A stretch of 64,000 nt of DNA, taken from assembly GCA_023935145.1 (NCBI GenBank), contig CM043699.1, positions 108,562,536 to 108,626,535 of the forward strand, in the 5' to 3' direction. The position numbers were made by a program, and so were the translations under genes. Positions 22,012 to 33,189 of this stretch are shown here, piece after piece. The first letter of the stretch is position 1. Every line of letters begins with the position of its first letter. This stretch comes from Bretschneidera sinensis (taxonomy: Eukaryota > Streptophyta > Magnoliopsida > Brassicales > Akaniaceae). The notes beneath the pieces were generated by a model. The model was not told the DNA's origin. It ran no database searches and saw nothing but the letters and a program-made list of their open reading frames with translations.

Positions 22012-23097
22012 TTAAGTTTTAATGGGTAATAACAAGGTACTGTGATTAACTATTGATATTGTCACAAAGTTGGCCCATAATTGAGAAAGACAGTATCGTT
22101 CGTTACATTTTAAAGTATAAGTTAAACTCTTAATGAAGTTATAAAATGCGTTCTAGTAATGAAAACACAAGAGGAACTTCACCTATATGAACGAAGAAGT
22201 GGTGCCGCTTCTTATAGAGAGTTATGGTTTGCTCTCTTGAGATTCATGAAACCAAGATATATCGCATGACCATAATAATGCTAAATGAAAATAAATTATC
22301 ACAGAAATAAGAGAACTGTATGTGTGTGGTGGCTCCGGTCATATCACATGAGAATGTTGGTTTAATCTAAAAGACATCATTCATTTTGATATTACTTTGA
22401 GTTGTTTACACTAATAGAAGGTTTTAAATCGAAAGATATCTACTTTATGCATACAAGACTCGGAGATATTGTGATAATATTTTTCAAAATTGGTTTTTCA
22501 AACAAGTGGAGGATTGTTAGAAAAAATCATTTAAAATGATATTAAAGGGTTGCTTGAAACCCCAAGAAGCATTAGTTTAAATCTAAATGTTATGATTTAA
22601 ACAGAAATGTGTGATTTAAACAGAAAGGTGTCAGATTTTTAAATATTTTTTAAACATACACGATTTAATCTGTTAAAAACTAATAGACATGATCGTAAGG
22701 CTCTCATTAAATTTGGAAAAATCATATCTTTCCAACTGGAAAAATATGACTTTCCAGAACCATTTGAAGATGTACTTCTGCACCTATAAATACCCATTAC
22801 TTCCCACTTTCAGAATACAATAAATTTTCATTCTTTCTTCTCTCTTTTCCTCTCAAAAACTCTTCCAAAATATTTCAATATTTCAAAGTAGAATTAAATC
22901 TGAAGTTCTTTAGATTTTACTGTCTCCAGACTTCAAACAAGAGACTTGGATGTATCCTGGAGGACTATTCATCTGTAACCCAAAGCAAACTTGTTTATAC
23001 CAGTGGAAACAAATAAAGCCTTAAAGGTTGTGTTTACAACACGCCTCTAAGTCTTAATTCTCTTATTCTGTTCCCATTTAAAAAAAAAATTACAACA
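22012..23097 (+). mobile_element. 3' end of another copia-type retrotransposon
   Basis: About 500 bp of non-coding internal sequence ends in a polypurine tract AAGTGGAGGAT (22504-22514). An LTR-like unit follows, 22515-23097, with TG and CA ends and a TATAAATA at 22785-22792. The 5' part of the element is missing; its orientation is opposite to Copia-2. Confidence 0.7.
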
Positions 23098-23394
23098 CTT
23101 TATAGTCAAAATTTATGTGTACTGCAAGCTTTACTTCATACTTTTTTTTTTTTTACAGTAGAGGAGTTGATCTCACAGAGTTGATTCTCCTCTTACTATA
23201 TTTTTTAATTTTTCAATTATATTATTCATCCAATTAAATAATTAGTTTTGTTATTAATATTAAATTAGTAAGGCACATTTTTTTGAAACTTAACTTTATA
23301 GGGTGCACAATTTTTTTTCAAAATTTATTTTCTTAATATTTTTAAATCAACAATATATCAAGTCAAAACTGACAAAAAAAATATAAGATGGAGG
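23098..23394. other. MITE remnants
   Basis: 23098-23190 resembles one arm of the 47914-48088 MITE (caaaatttatgtgt, aagctttacttcata, acagta...gagttgatctca). The piece ending ggagggagta at 23392 looks like the 3' end of a ctccctcc-type MITE. No gene. Confidence 0.5.
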
Positions 23395-24190
23395 GAGTAT
23401 CATTGTTTGTTTATGAAAAATGTTACTAAGTTACGAAACATGAAGGGTAGTTTATGAAATTTGATAGTATTTTTTTCCTTTACGAAATATGATGTATATG
23501 TTATAGTTCATGAATGTTAAGTTACAAAAAAATGATATCTATCAAATTTTGTAACTCAATCTTCATATTTCATAACTTTCTATATTTATTATTTTTTCGT
23601 GACAAAAAAAAACCTATCAAATTTTATAACTTAATCTTCATATTTTATAACGTCTACCTTTTATTTTCATAACCTAAATATTTTTCATAACTTAGAATCA
23701 TTTTTCATAGCGAAAAAAATATTATCAAATTTTGTAACTTAGCCTTCATATCTTGTAAAATCTACCTTAATTTTCGTAACCTAAATATTTTATATAACTT
23801 AGCCTTAAAATTTCATAACCTCAACCTTAATTTTTGTAACCTAAATATTTTTCGTAACTTAAATATCATTGTTCGTTACAAAAAAATACTATCAAATTTC
23901 ATAACTTAATCTTCATATTTTGTAACTTCTACCTTAATTTTCGTAACCTAAATATTTCTCATAATATTGAAGTCATAATTCATAATTTGAATATCATTTT
24001 TCTTAACCACAAAAATAAATATTATAAAGTTTCGTAACTTATCCTTCATCTTTCGTAAGTAATATATCATTTTTCGTTAAAAAATTGTAACAAATTTCAT
24101 AACTTAAGCTTCATATTTCGTAAACTCAACCTTAATTTTTGTAATCTAAATATTTTCTCTAACGTTGAATTAATATTTAGTAACTTAGCA
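23395..24190. repeat. cgtaac minisatellite, copy 2
   Basis: About six degenerate units of roughly 105 bp containing atcaaatttcgtaactta, ttcatatttcgtaa, cttaattttcgtaacc and atcatttttcgttac. The first 100 bp are in the opposite orientation to the rest, making a foldback. Confidence 0.75.
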
Positions 24191-25823
24191 TATATAGAAT
24201 ATTCGTTATTTTGGATAAGTCACATGTCATACCCAACTATATTAGGGTTGGAATTAACCACATACATGCACAACTAATCAATGTGTGCTTATAAGATAAT
24301 TGGGTCACATATCATAAGGGGTTCAATGTGATTAATTAGCTGCTAAAATTGTTAAATACATAAGGAAATCCTCTCTCGCATAGATGTGGGACCCACAAAA
24401 GTGAGCCCCGCATCTATAGATAATTTCTTTCGATGAAATCAAGAAATCCCTTCTATATAAAGAAAATGTGATACCAAATTTTATTCATTGAAAAATATAT
24501 CTAAAAGTGAGGTAATTAAGTACTTTTGTTTATTACAAGAGAGTATTATTGGCTCTCAATATACTTTTAGATTAGTGGGACTATCAACAGGGAGAATAAC
24601 AAGATTGTTGTTCATGGCAATTCAAATAAAAATAACCATCGAGTCAAATTTGGCTTTTGGTCATGAATTGATAAGCTTTCAAGCATTTGAGAAATCATTT
24701 GAATTTAGATGGTTGGCTTTTAGAGTTCGATTTTGATGCCGCAGATGATTGATCCACATTGAGTGGAGCATTCAGAGCCAAATCCTTTTCCATCCCTTCC
24801 TTGTCACCAAAAACAATGTCTTTTTTCCTTTGAACGTGACCCTTCGAACACTAATTTTTTAGAAGTAGCTTATGGAGAACCAAGTTCTGTATCAGTAGCA
24901 CTCGGTCATGGTGGATGAATTGGTGATGATACCTCTTCATGATGATGATCAACGTTTATAAATGATATAGGATTCTTCTTCTTGGATTAGATTTTTTCAC
25001 TTCTTCATCAATGAAAATTTGTATATATCTCGAGAGGCCCATTTGTTGTTGTAATACTAACTTTATAACCTGTTATGCTATTGCAATGTCTTCATGTGCA
25101 TAGATCTAAAAAACGCGTATGTTAAAGGAACAGTTTATAGTATACTTTCATATTTTAAAGAGCAATTAATTATGTGTGTACTGTAGACGTTGGATTTTGA
25201 CCCTCTATATTTCTAAAAGAAAAAACCCGTATGTGAACCTTATGATGAGAACCATAGATCGAGCCCCATAGAGCATAAGAATGCTAGAACCGAGCTAAAA
25301 AAAAATCGAGTTCGAGAGTCCAAAAAGAGTCGAAACCGATCTGAAAGTGAGAGAACTGAACTAAACCAAAGTAAAGACCCAAATCGAACCCAAAAACCCA
25401 AACTCATGATCCAATGATGGACAAATGGGCTAAAATGAAATAAAAACCTAAAAGGGAATAAATTCGGGCCGGTTTTGAACAATATGGATTAGGCCAGAAC
25501 CAACCCTAATGACCAGGCTCTATTCTGATTGATCAACTAGGCGCATGGCCGACCAACACAAGCAGAGTTATTGTGCTAGTTTTGGTTAATTCTTTAATTT
25601 TTGCTTATTTGTCCCATCGATTGTTTTCATCTCTAATTAAATCATCTCCGTTTCAAAATGAAATAGAATTTTTGGCCCTTAGATGCTCTTAGAGACCAAG
25701 AATCGAATCCTAACCCTCCACCCCAATTTTCAAAGTGACATTTTCTCTGATCATCACCATCGACCTCATCTTAATCGTTGACACGATTTTGAAAGGTTTC
25801 AACTTTCTTTCAATCTCAGTTAT
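24191..25823. other. Single-copy-like part of duplicated unit, copy 2
   Basis: Collinear with 12441-14037. It stops within ctcagttat, where pararetroviral DNA begins. No supported gene. Confidence 0.6.
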
Positions 25824-26466
25824 AATAGACTTTATATATCAAACTCAGGTTCTTAGCACCAGTTTTGATATCTAGTCCTTTTAATTTGATGTCTAAGGTT
25901 AGAGTGTCAATTAAATAAGGATCATAAAGGTCTATAAAAAAGTTTGGATAACAATTAAAATAAACAAGTCCATTGTGTAAATTTGATTCTACTAATGATA
26001 ATAATGAATTTTTAAAATTAAGATGTCTAGAATCTCTTAATATCATTAATACAGGTGTATCTATGCCTAGACGGTGTAAAGGTTTAATAGTAATTTGGAC
26101 TAATCCTATATGTAAATATCTAAGACCGTCTTGTTTGTGTTTTTGAATCGAGGGTAATGAAAGTAACTTAACACTTTCATTTTCTCTGTTAATAGAATAA
26201 GTTTGTTCTGTAGTTTTGATTGAATAATCAGATTTAAAATCAAAAGTACCTATTTGATATATCCTATTTATATTTTGTTTGGGTATATGCCAGTTGAGCA
26301 GATCTTGCTCAATCTTGGCAATATTGATCTCTTGACTATTTATAGTATTATTGGAGTTTTGAATAGTATGATCTATTTGATCATCATATCTTGGAGGAGA
26401 TGATGTACTTGAATCGAACACGGATGAATCATCACCCTGTCGGTGTCTTCTAAATAATTTATTCAT
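25816..26466 (-). pseudogene. Pararetroviral movement protein, C-terminally truncated
   Basis: A 216-codon frame starting 217 bases downstream of the PBS. Its middle part (ICxxGLVQITIKPLHRLG-like context, here beginning YLHIGLVQI) and the NGLVYFNCYPNFFIDL segment resemble the 30K-superfamily movement proteins of caulimovirids, which form or gate cell-to-cell tubules at plasmodesmata. The frame ends at a stop lying in host duplicated-unit sequence just past the junction at about 25823, so the viral C-terminus is cut off. The fold assignment is from remembered family features. Confidence 0.7.
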
Positions 26467-26682
26467 GAACAGTATATATAAATAAAGCTTGATAACAGGC
26501 TGATCTACACGGAATGATTCCTACCGGGACCACCAACTGGGACCATCCTAAAATGGACTGACCAACAGTATAACAATGGCTGACCAACGGCTTTACCAAA
26601 ATCCAGACACAGCAGAACAGAGATAAAAAGCAGTATCAACATATAATGAAGATGAATAGAGTATCTAGAGAAATGCAAACAT

Positions 26683-26695
26683 GGCTCTGATACCA
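26683..26695 (-). promoter_or_regulatory. Pararetroviral tRNA-Met primer binding site
   Basis: TGGTATCAGAGCC on the minus strand, located between the RT end and the movement frame, as in caulimovirid intergenic regions. No LTR adjoins it, which separates it from the copia PBS sites in this window. Confidence 0.82.
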
Positions 26696-26996
26696 AAAGT
26701 GAATAGGATCAAATATATGTATAAAATAAGATATATAAACATGCAAATAATAATTTAAAACAGATATAATATGCTTTGATAAATATTAATTTGAAATACA
26801 AATTTGAACAGAGTAGGAGACTTACAGTGCAAAGAGGAAATGGTTTTTCTCAAGACAAAGTAAAATTTGCTCAAAACATGCCCTGCCTATTACATTGATA
26901 ATACAAACATTTTATAAACTCTTGAACGCGGACTTTAACAATCTTCAAATCCGGATATGCGAACTTCAGAGGGGATGGAATCCGTGAATGATTTTC

Positions 26997-27245
26997 TTCT
27001 TTTGGCTTGATCTTCTTTTTGGCTTTTGGCTTTTTCTACTTTTGGCGTGTCAAGAATCTGTTTTTTTTTGCTTTTGACGGGCATCTTTTGCTTTTGCTTT
27101 TGTCGATCTGCTTTTTTGGCTTTTGGATTTTTCTACTTTTGCTTTTTTAACGTGTCTGGGATCTGTTTTTTGCTTTTGACGAGCATTATCTGCTTTTGCT
27201 TTTGCTGAATTTGATTTTTGATTTGTCGGTCTTATTTTGGCTTTT
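26997..27245 (-). repeat. Imperfect tandem repeat with Lys/Gln/Ser/Ala-rich coding
   Basis: Two or more units of about 100 bp made of ttttggcttttg, ttgcttttgac and gtctgg-like phrases. Read on the minus strand they code a low-complexity basic stretch (for example KSKSQKSRSTKAKAK) appended to the RT frame after KDKTQLQR, exactly where the conserved RT-to-RNase H region should continue. Confidence 0.75.
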
Positions 27246-28088
27246 GATACCTTACGATGGATCAAATACATTATAAGGGTCTTGAGCATCCTGATAGGGT
27301 GATTTAGCTTGATCATTAGGCGTCTTTGTAATTGTGTTTTATCTTTTATTTCATCTGAAAATTTATTTGCAAATTCAATAGATCTATCAATTGGCTTAAT
27401 AGTTTCTTGAAATATAAGATGTCCTAAAAACTTTACTTTAGTTTGAAATAATTTCATTTTTGGAGCAGATAATACTAAGCCATTATTCTTAATAATTTGA
27501 AAAAATATTTTCAAATGTTTAAAATGTTGATCTATAGATTTTGAAAATATTAATATATCATCAATATAGGTAATGCTGAATTTAGAGTAATCATTAAAAA
27601 TATCATTAATGATATTCTGGAATTCAGAAGGAGAATTTTTAAATCCAAAAGGCATTACATTCCATTCATAATGGTCAAATGGGACATTGAATATATTTAT
27701 CTGCTTCATTTATTTGAATTTGCCAAAATCTTGATTTTAAATCAAATTTTGAGAATATAGTAGAGTCATGTAATCTATTGAGAAGATCCTTTTTATTAGT
27801 TATTGGATATCTAATCCATTGTAAAACCTTGTTTAAAGGTTTATAATTGATGACTAGTTTAGGAGCTCCTTTTTCAAGTTCAGCTTGCTTTTGGACATAA
27901 AAGGTTGAACAGCTCCAAGGAGACTTGCTTAGTCGGATTAATTTTTTAGCTAATAAAGTTTTTATCTCTTCTTGACAATAATTTAATAATTCTTGATTCA
28001 TTTGTATAGGCCGCGATTTGGATGGAATATTTCTTTCATCAAAATCTGGCTCTATGGTAAAGAGACTATGTGCCTTTTTCTTCCTCAA
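27050..28088 (-). pseudogene. Pararetroviral reverse transcriptase, frameshifted
   Basis: The first part (28088-27675) has the fingers region (SPWSCSTFYVQKQ, KLVINYKPLNKVL, IFSKFDLKSRFWQI). The second part (27709-27050) continues in another frame through EWNVMPFGFKNSPSEFQ and the intact catalytic YIDDILIFS, then the KVKFLGHLI block. The frames overlap near 27690, indicating a frameshift. After KDKTQLQR homology stops and a repetitive tail begins, so RNase H is missing. The YIDD box and caulimovirid-like context distinguish it from copia (YVDD). Confidence 0.88.
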
Positions 28089-28827
28089 AAGGCATTAGGA
28101 AGATCAGCACATATTTCTTTTTTGAATAATTCTTCTAGTTCTGTGATCTGTGATTGAATTTGTGGTTGTTTAAGTTGTTGTTCTATTTTTTGATAATTTA
28201 TTTCTTCTTTGAGAAAGTTTATATGAGCTTGTTTATTTTGTATTAAATTTATCTGTCTACAGAAACTATTGGTTTGTAATAAATTTAATTCTCTTGTATC
28301 TACAGGTTGTAAGAAGAGGAAAAATAGAGTTTGTCCTAGGATGTTGGTTTCGATTCCTAAATGACTAACTTTGAAATGATAAATTTGAGTTAAAAAAACG
28401 TTCCTAAAATGATATTTTGATGGATATTTTTTACAAAAATAAAATAGGTTTTTAGACAATACCCATCATTACATACATGAGAATTTGTAATTTTGTATTC
28501 TACATTTAATTTTGATCCACTAGCAGTATTTAATCTTTCCGTAGTTTTTTCATAGTACTTTATAGGTATAAAACCTTCTTTAATACAATTCTGATCTACA
28601 CCAGAATCTACTAAAGTGGTAGTATTGATATGATATTCTTTGTTAATAATAATAAAAATCTTAATATACCATTTCTGATAATTAATCTTTTCTATAAGAT
28701 TAACAAAACTATCTTTTGATTCATTATCTATATTTATTAAATTAGTTTGGTTGGAAGTTTCAGGGATTTCTTTGTTGATTTGAGAAGAGATTGATTCTTT
28801 AAGATTATTAATTTCTAAATTAATCAT
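28085..28827 (-). pseudogene. Pararetroviral aspartic protease and linker
   Basis: The upstream frame (28827-28390) carries an aspartic protease signature, TTTLVDSGVDQNCI, and further protease-like sequence. A frameshift near 28420-28459 moves the reading to a second frame (28459-28085), which links to the RT. This is the usual protease-RT order of caulimovirids. Confidence 0.78.
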
Positions 28828-28848
28828 CTTTGCTTTTAAATCATTTTA

Positions 28849-29020
28849 TGGGTACAAAAAAATTCTAAAGGTTTTAATCTTTCAACTTCTCTTCTCTTTC
28901 TTCTCCAAAAACATTCATTGTGTTTTTGAGTTAGAAGTAGTTTAGATCTCTAGCATTTGATAAGTGATAAGCGAATCTCGATCCTTCCTTGATCTATCTT
29001 ATTACTTCACAATTCACACC
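28849..29020. repeat. 270-bp repeat, copy c (5'-truncated)
   Basis: Picks up at ggtacaaaaaaattct and follows copies a and b to cttattacttcacaattc. The TATA-containing first 100 bp are missing, replaced by the pararetroviral insertion. Confidence 0.75.
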
Positions 29021-29634
29021 TCCACAAATTATCTTATCCATTGATAGTTTAGAAATTTGATCATAAAATTCCAAAACATTTTAACACCATTGAATAAAAA
29101 GCACTAATTATCATTGTTTAACACAGTGATAAAAAAAAGACTTCCTTTTTTTATAGATAAAGGTTCAAATCCCTCCACTCAAATGTCGTCAATGTCAATG
29201 GTCAAAAAAAAAAAAACAACGTCACCATCAAATTGATGATGACTAGAGATTAGAGACAATAAAATAAAGATAGTGGAAAATAACATAAAAAGGAAAAAAA
29301 TCTTACCAATGAATAATGATGACCAAAGATCAACACTGCAAACAGTAACAGATGGATTGGTTAGGTCAACGATAATGATATTAAAACAAACTTGTGGAGA
29401 AAATAAACATGTATACTGTAGTTGGATTGGACGTGTGTATTTGATTTTCATACGAGGAGACTAAAATATTCGATTTATTAGGGAAAAAGCACGTTTTCTT
29501 CTTAATCCTGTCGTTATGAAAGTTATTCTTTCATTCAGTGAACCTCATCCATTTTGTCTTTCAATTAATTTAATTCGGTTGCCTAAATTCTTGTTTGCAA
29601 GTCGTGTCTAAGAAAAAATCTTGTTTAGTTCACC
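29021..29634. other. End of duplicated unit, copy 2
   Basis: Matches 17476-17921 with an extra A-rich stretch around 29200. No supported gene; small frames here are antisense pairs in AT-rich DNA. Confidence 0.6.
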
Positions 29635-30011
29635 AGCGGAAAAAGGCATTCTAGTTTTCCATATCCTACCAAACTAGACAACTTTTTAAAAACTTCAAAT
29701 CGTGGAGTTTTTTTTATGTCTTAATTTTAATTTTATATTTCTTATAATAATTATAATTTAAAAGATTTAACACTTAAGTCGTCCTCAAACGATGCCTAAA
29801 TAAACATTACCGAAGAAACAAACCTGTCTAAAAATGTCAAGTGGGTGTCACTCTGAAATTAATAGCTGAGTTCTTCCAAAATTTGCTAGTCTGTTAACCT
29901 GTAATGCAAACAAAACCGGTTTGTGAAGGAATAGTAATTACTACTAATTAGTTGCTTTATTAGGCTATTTATTTTAAAGATACTGTTACCCTAATTTAAG
30001 ATTTTTTTATT
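29635..30011. other. Intergenic DNA left of the gypsy element
   Basis: AT-rich, no frame. It ends in TTATT (30007-30011), the target duplication of the following element. Confidence 0.6.
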
Positions 30012-30320
30012 TGATATAAGACAAATATATCCCTGATTCATAAGATAACCCATGTCAATCACAATGACAAAACAGTAAAATCTACCTGTCTAGACCTTAT
30101 AAATAAGGGGTCCCCCGGATAGCAAGGAATTGAATTCACTCTTTCACTTTTGCTTTCCTCACCTCCTATTCTGATTTAAGCATCGGAGGGTCCTATCCAG
30201 AGTAAAACACTCCGGGTCAGCTTCTTTTTTAGGTACCTCGGGTCCAACTTACACCAGACCCGGCTTCAGTGATCGACCCAACAAGACTCAAGCAAACTCG
30301 ACATATTTTCGGCATCAACA
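30012..30320 (+). repeat. Gypsy-1 5' LTR
   Basis: 309 bp, TATAAATA at 30098-30105. It matches 41894-42193 with many substitutions, so the insertion is old. Confidence 0.9.
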
Positions 30321-31160
30321 GAATTGTCACCATTTGTGGGAATGTATAAATTTTATCTTTGTTGAAAATGCCGCCCAGAAAAGAAAAGAAAAAGCTCAAA
30401 TCAAAATGCCACCCAAAAAAGAAAAAAAAAAAGCTCAAATCAAAATGCCACCCAAACAAACTCTAAAGTCAACCCATTCGAGCTACCACCGCCTCCTCCT
30501 CTCATGGAAGGGCAGAATCCTCAACACGTCTCGAAGAGTAATAACTTACCTGAGGTAAATGAAGAACGGGCCTCACTCGACCAACAGCCTAAGTCACACT
30601 CAAACCAAGCTCGACATGAAACTCACGAAACAGACCCCAAAGAACCTGCTAGTAGAGCCGAGTACAATGCTCTCTAGTGCTAGCTCGAGGAGGTGATAGC
30701 GCAACTCGGATGACCCGAACTGAATAGAACTCGATACCACCATTCCATAGTCCGACCAACCTACACTACTTAGAAGACTATTGAGCTAGCCCCTCGGTAT
30801 CAGACCATCCGACCCGAGGAGGCAAGTTCGAGAAAAAGACACGAGCCCCCAATATGGGATAAAAGTCAAGGGCGTCCTCGAAGAGAATCAAGTGGACAAA
30901 GCCCCCGACAAAGTCCTCGATACTTAATCCGAGATGATGAATCTGTCTCAAACTCGCATCCATAAAAAAAATAATAAAAAATAATAACACAACAACAACA
31001 ACAACAAGAAGAACAGGACAAGTCCGAGGTCAGTAAGTAGCTAAAAGAAATGAATGAACGTCTTGTACTCACCATCAAAGCCACCCAAGGAAATATCCTC
31101 TACGAAATCAAACCTGCGAGCAATCTATTCTCTCAAGAGCTCATGGAGAAGAATATGCCC
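30321..31160 (+). other. Gypsy-1 leader and gag upstream region
   Basis: Contains a threefold short repeat (aaaagctcaaatcaaaatgcc at about 30389-30455), then purine-rich, stop-filled sequence with fragments that look like gag N-terminal coding. No continuous frame. Confidence 0.55.
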
Positions 31161-32112
31161 CAAATTTTAAAATGTCTCACATGAAACCATACGCAGGGAA
31201 AACATTCCCCATAGATCACCTCGAAACTTTCAAGTCCCTAATGTTCCTCCGTGGTCATTCGAAATTAGTAATGTGTCACACATTCCCGATAACTCTTCAA
31301 AAAACAACAAAGACTTGGTTCTCTAGATTACCCGGATGATTAATAAAGTCGTTCGATGAACTCAGCGAGATGTTCGCGATGCATTTCTTCGGCAATTGAG
31401 GTTCTAAAAGGATACCTGAAAGTTTGTTAAGCATAACCCAACATGTAGAAAAAAAGCCTCCATGACTATATCTCATGATTCACCTCTGCCATGGTACAAG
31501 TAAGGGACCTAGATTAAAACATGGTGGTTATACCCTTTACTAATGGTCTTAAAACTTTCGATTTTAGCCAATATCTCTCCAAAAACCCATTACACACTAT
31601 GCCAGCCCTCTTGGCAAAAGTAGAAAAATTTGTGATCATCAAAAAGGACCAAGCCTTCTAAATAAAAAGAGAAGACGCCCTAATAAGCAGAAAGAGAAAA
31701 GAACCCAAAAAGCACAAGCCTAAAAGTGAGCAAAAATATGGAGTACAAAATGACCTCGAAAAAATCAGGAGTTTCTCAAGGGTACGAAACTTACACTCCA
31801 CTCAACACCTCGAGACCCAACCTCCTAATGGAGATAGCAAACCAACATATCTTTAGATGGCCCCCCAAAATCAAGATCCCAATTGCAAAAAGAGATATGA
31901 GCTATTTGTGTTGCTTCCACAAGGACCATGGGCATGATACGGATGAATGCATACATCTTAAGGATGAAATTGAAAGTCTAGTACAGAGAAGGTACTTGAA
32001 GAAATTTGTGAAAAATGAATTAAGAAGGAGCCCAGGTAGAAGAATTTCAAACTATAGAGGAAGAAACAGACTAAGACAAAGTTCGAGTAGGAGAGAAAAC
32101 AATAGAAAATGA
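31160..32112 (+). pseudogene. Gypsy-1 gag remnant
   Basis: From about 31170 a frame with stops reads MKPYAGKTFPIDHLETFKSL, TFPITLQKTTKTWFSRLP and SFDELSEMFAMHFFG, the retrotransposon gag core. The last part is an open frame, 31726-32112, containing SYLCCFHKDHGHDTDECIHLKDEIESLVQRRYL, the variant Cys/His segment of Tat-type gags, and ending in an Arg-rich tail. Multiple stops upstream show decay. Confidence 0.85.
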
Positions 32113-32520
32113 TGGACTCTCGAAAAAAAGATTGATAACACCCCAACAGCAAGCGTAATTTGAACTATTTTTCGGGGGCAACATCTAGGAGATAATCCTC
32201 AAACTTGCGAAAGATATACGCTTGCTTTGTGCGATGACACACCTATACCATGAAAGTGTAACTTAGAAAACTTGGGAAATTTCACCAGTAAGTGTAAAAT
32301 GGCCTACGGACCAAACAAAAAATGTAAACACTTCAACTTTACCAATCAGACAAATTTTGCCAAGTATTGTACACATTTACTTTTCGACAACCAAAGCTTG
32401 GGTAATTTCTAAGGTCGAGGTACCTACAAGGTACCTGAAATAATCCTCACCTCGAAAGACCTCCACGGCCAAGAACCAAAGTGAAGTGACCAAAATGGCC
32501 CCCACCTTGGACTTCCCTAT
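32113..32520 (+). other. Gypsy-1 region between gag and repeat arrays
   Basis: No continuous frame. Short phrases resemble the gag-to-protease spacer but I cannot assign a domain. Confidence 0.4.
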
Positions 32521-32880
32521 GACCAAGGAAACACTAACTTGGGTAAAGAAGACGTGAAGGGAACTTGGGGTTCCACAAAGGAAACTCCAACTCGAGCAAA
32601 GAAGACCCTAAAAGAGCTTGGGGTTTCATAAATGAAACTCTAACTCGGGCAAAAAAGACTAGAAGAGAGCTTGGAGTTCCACAAAGAAAACTCTAACTCG
32701 AGCAAAGAAGACCTAAAGAGAGCTTAGGGTTTCGCAAAGAAAACTCCAACTTGGGCAAAGAAGACTCAAAGAGAGCTTAGGGTTCCACAAATTAAACTCT
32801 AACTTGGGCAAAGAAGACCCGAAGAGAGCTTGGGGTTCCATAAAGAAAACTCCAAATCGGGTAAACACGACCTAAAAACT
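32521..32880. repeat. 53-bp tandem array, six units
   Basis: The word cttggggtt or a variant recurs at 32564, 32617, 32670, 32723, 32776 and 32829, an exact 53-bp step. The consensus contains aactcgagcaaagaagacc and gagagcttggggttccac. It is non-coding. Confidence 0.95.
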
Positions 32881-33180
32881 CAACTCGGCTCCAAGGATGG
32901 CCGAGTACTGAGTTGGGTTAGCCCTTTTTGAAATAGAACCCAAAAACTCAACCCTCAACTTAGGCACAAATATGTAACATTTATTGGGATTCTTATCCAA
33001 CCAATAAGTGTCAGCACTGAAGACACACCTCGGATCACGAGGGCCTAAGAAAATTTGAGACTCCAAAAGGAGAATCCCTAACTCGGGCACATATATATGC
33101 AACACTTAGTGGGATTCTCATTTAAACACTATGTTTTATCACCAAAGTTAAGTTCATAATCAGACGACCAATGAGGTCGT
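32881..33180. repeat. Imperfect direct repeat of about 140 bp
   Basis: The pair ttaggcacaaatatgtaacattta (about 32960) and ctcgggcacatatatatgcaac (about 33073), each followed by tgggattct, marks two diverged units. Confidence 0.55.
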
Positions 33181-33189
33181 ATGAAAAGA

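Larger units (their letters stand above)
25824..28848 (-). mobile_element. Endogenous pararetrovirus fragment (Caulimoviridae-like), permuted and broken
   Basis: On the minus strand the order is protease, reverse transcriptase, a repeat-rich stretch, non-coding region with tRNA-Met PBS, movement protein. In circular caulimovirid genomes the movement gene follows the PBS and the RT comes last, so this segment crosses the genome origin. It is about 3 kb. Capsid and RNase H were not found. Both edges fall in duplicated-unit sequence, with about 110 bp of the unit lost relative to copy 1. Several frameshifts and truncations leave no intact polyprotein. Genus is not assigned. Confidence 0.85.
17922..29634. 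repeat. Tandem segmental duplication, copy 2 (interrupted)
   Basis: Starts with gggtccgc as copy 1 does at 5678, follows copy 1 to about 18103, then is interrupted by retroelement sequence to about 23394. It continues through the minisatellite and the 24190-25823 block, is interrupted again by pararetroviral DNA (25824-28848), and ends at about 29634. Divergence from copy 1 is moderate, with many indels. Confidence 0.8.

Noticed and set aside
27026..27208. Plus-strand Phe/Cys-rich 60-codon frame
   Set aside because: Antisense reading of the Lys/Gln/Ser repeat in the pararetroviral fragment.
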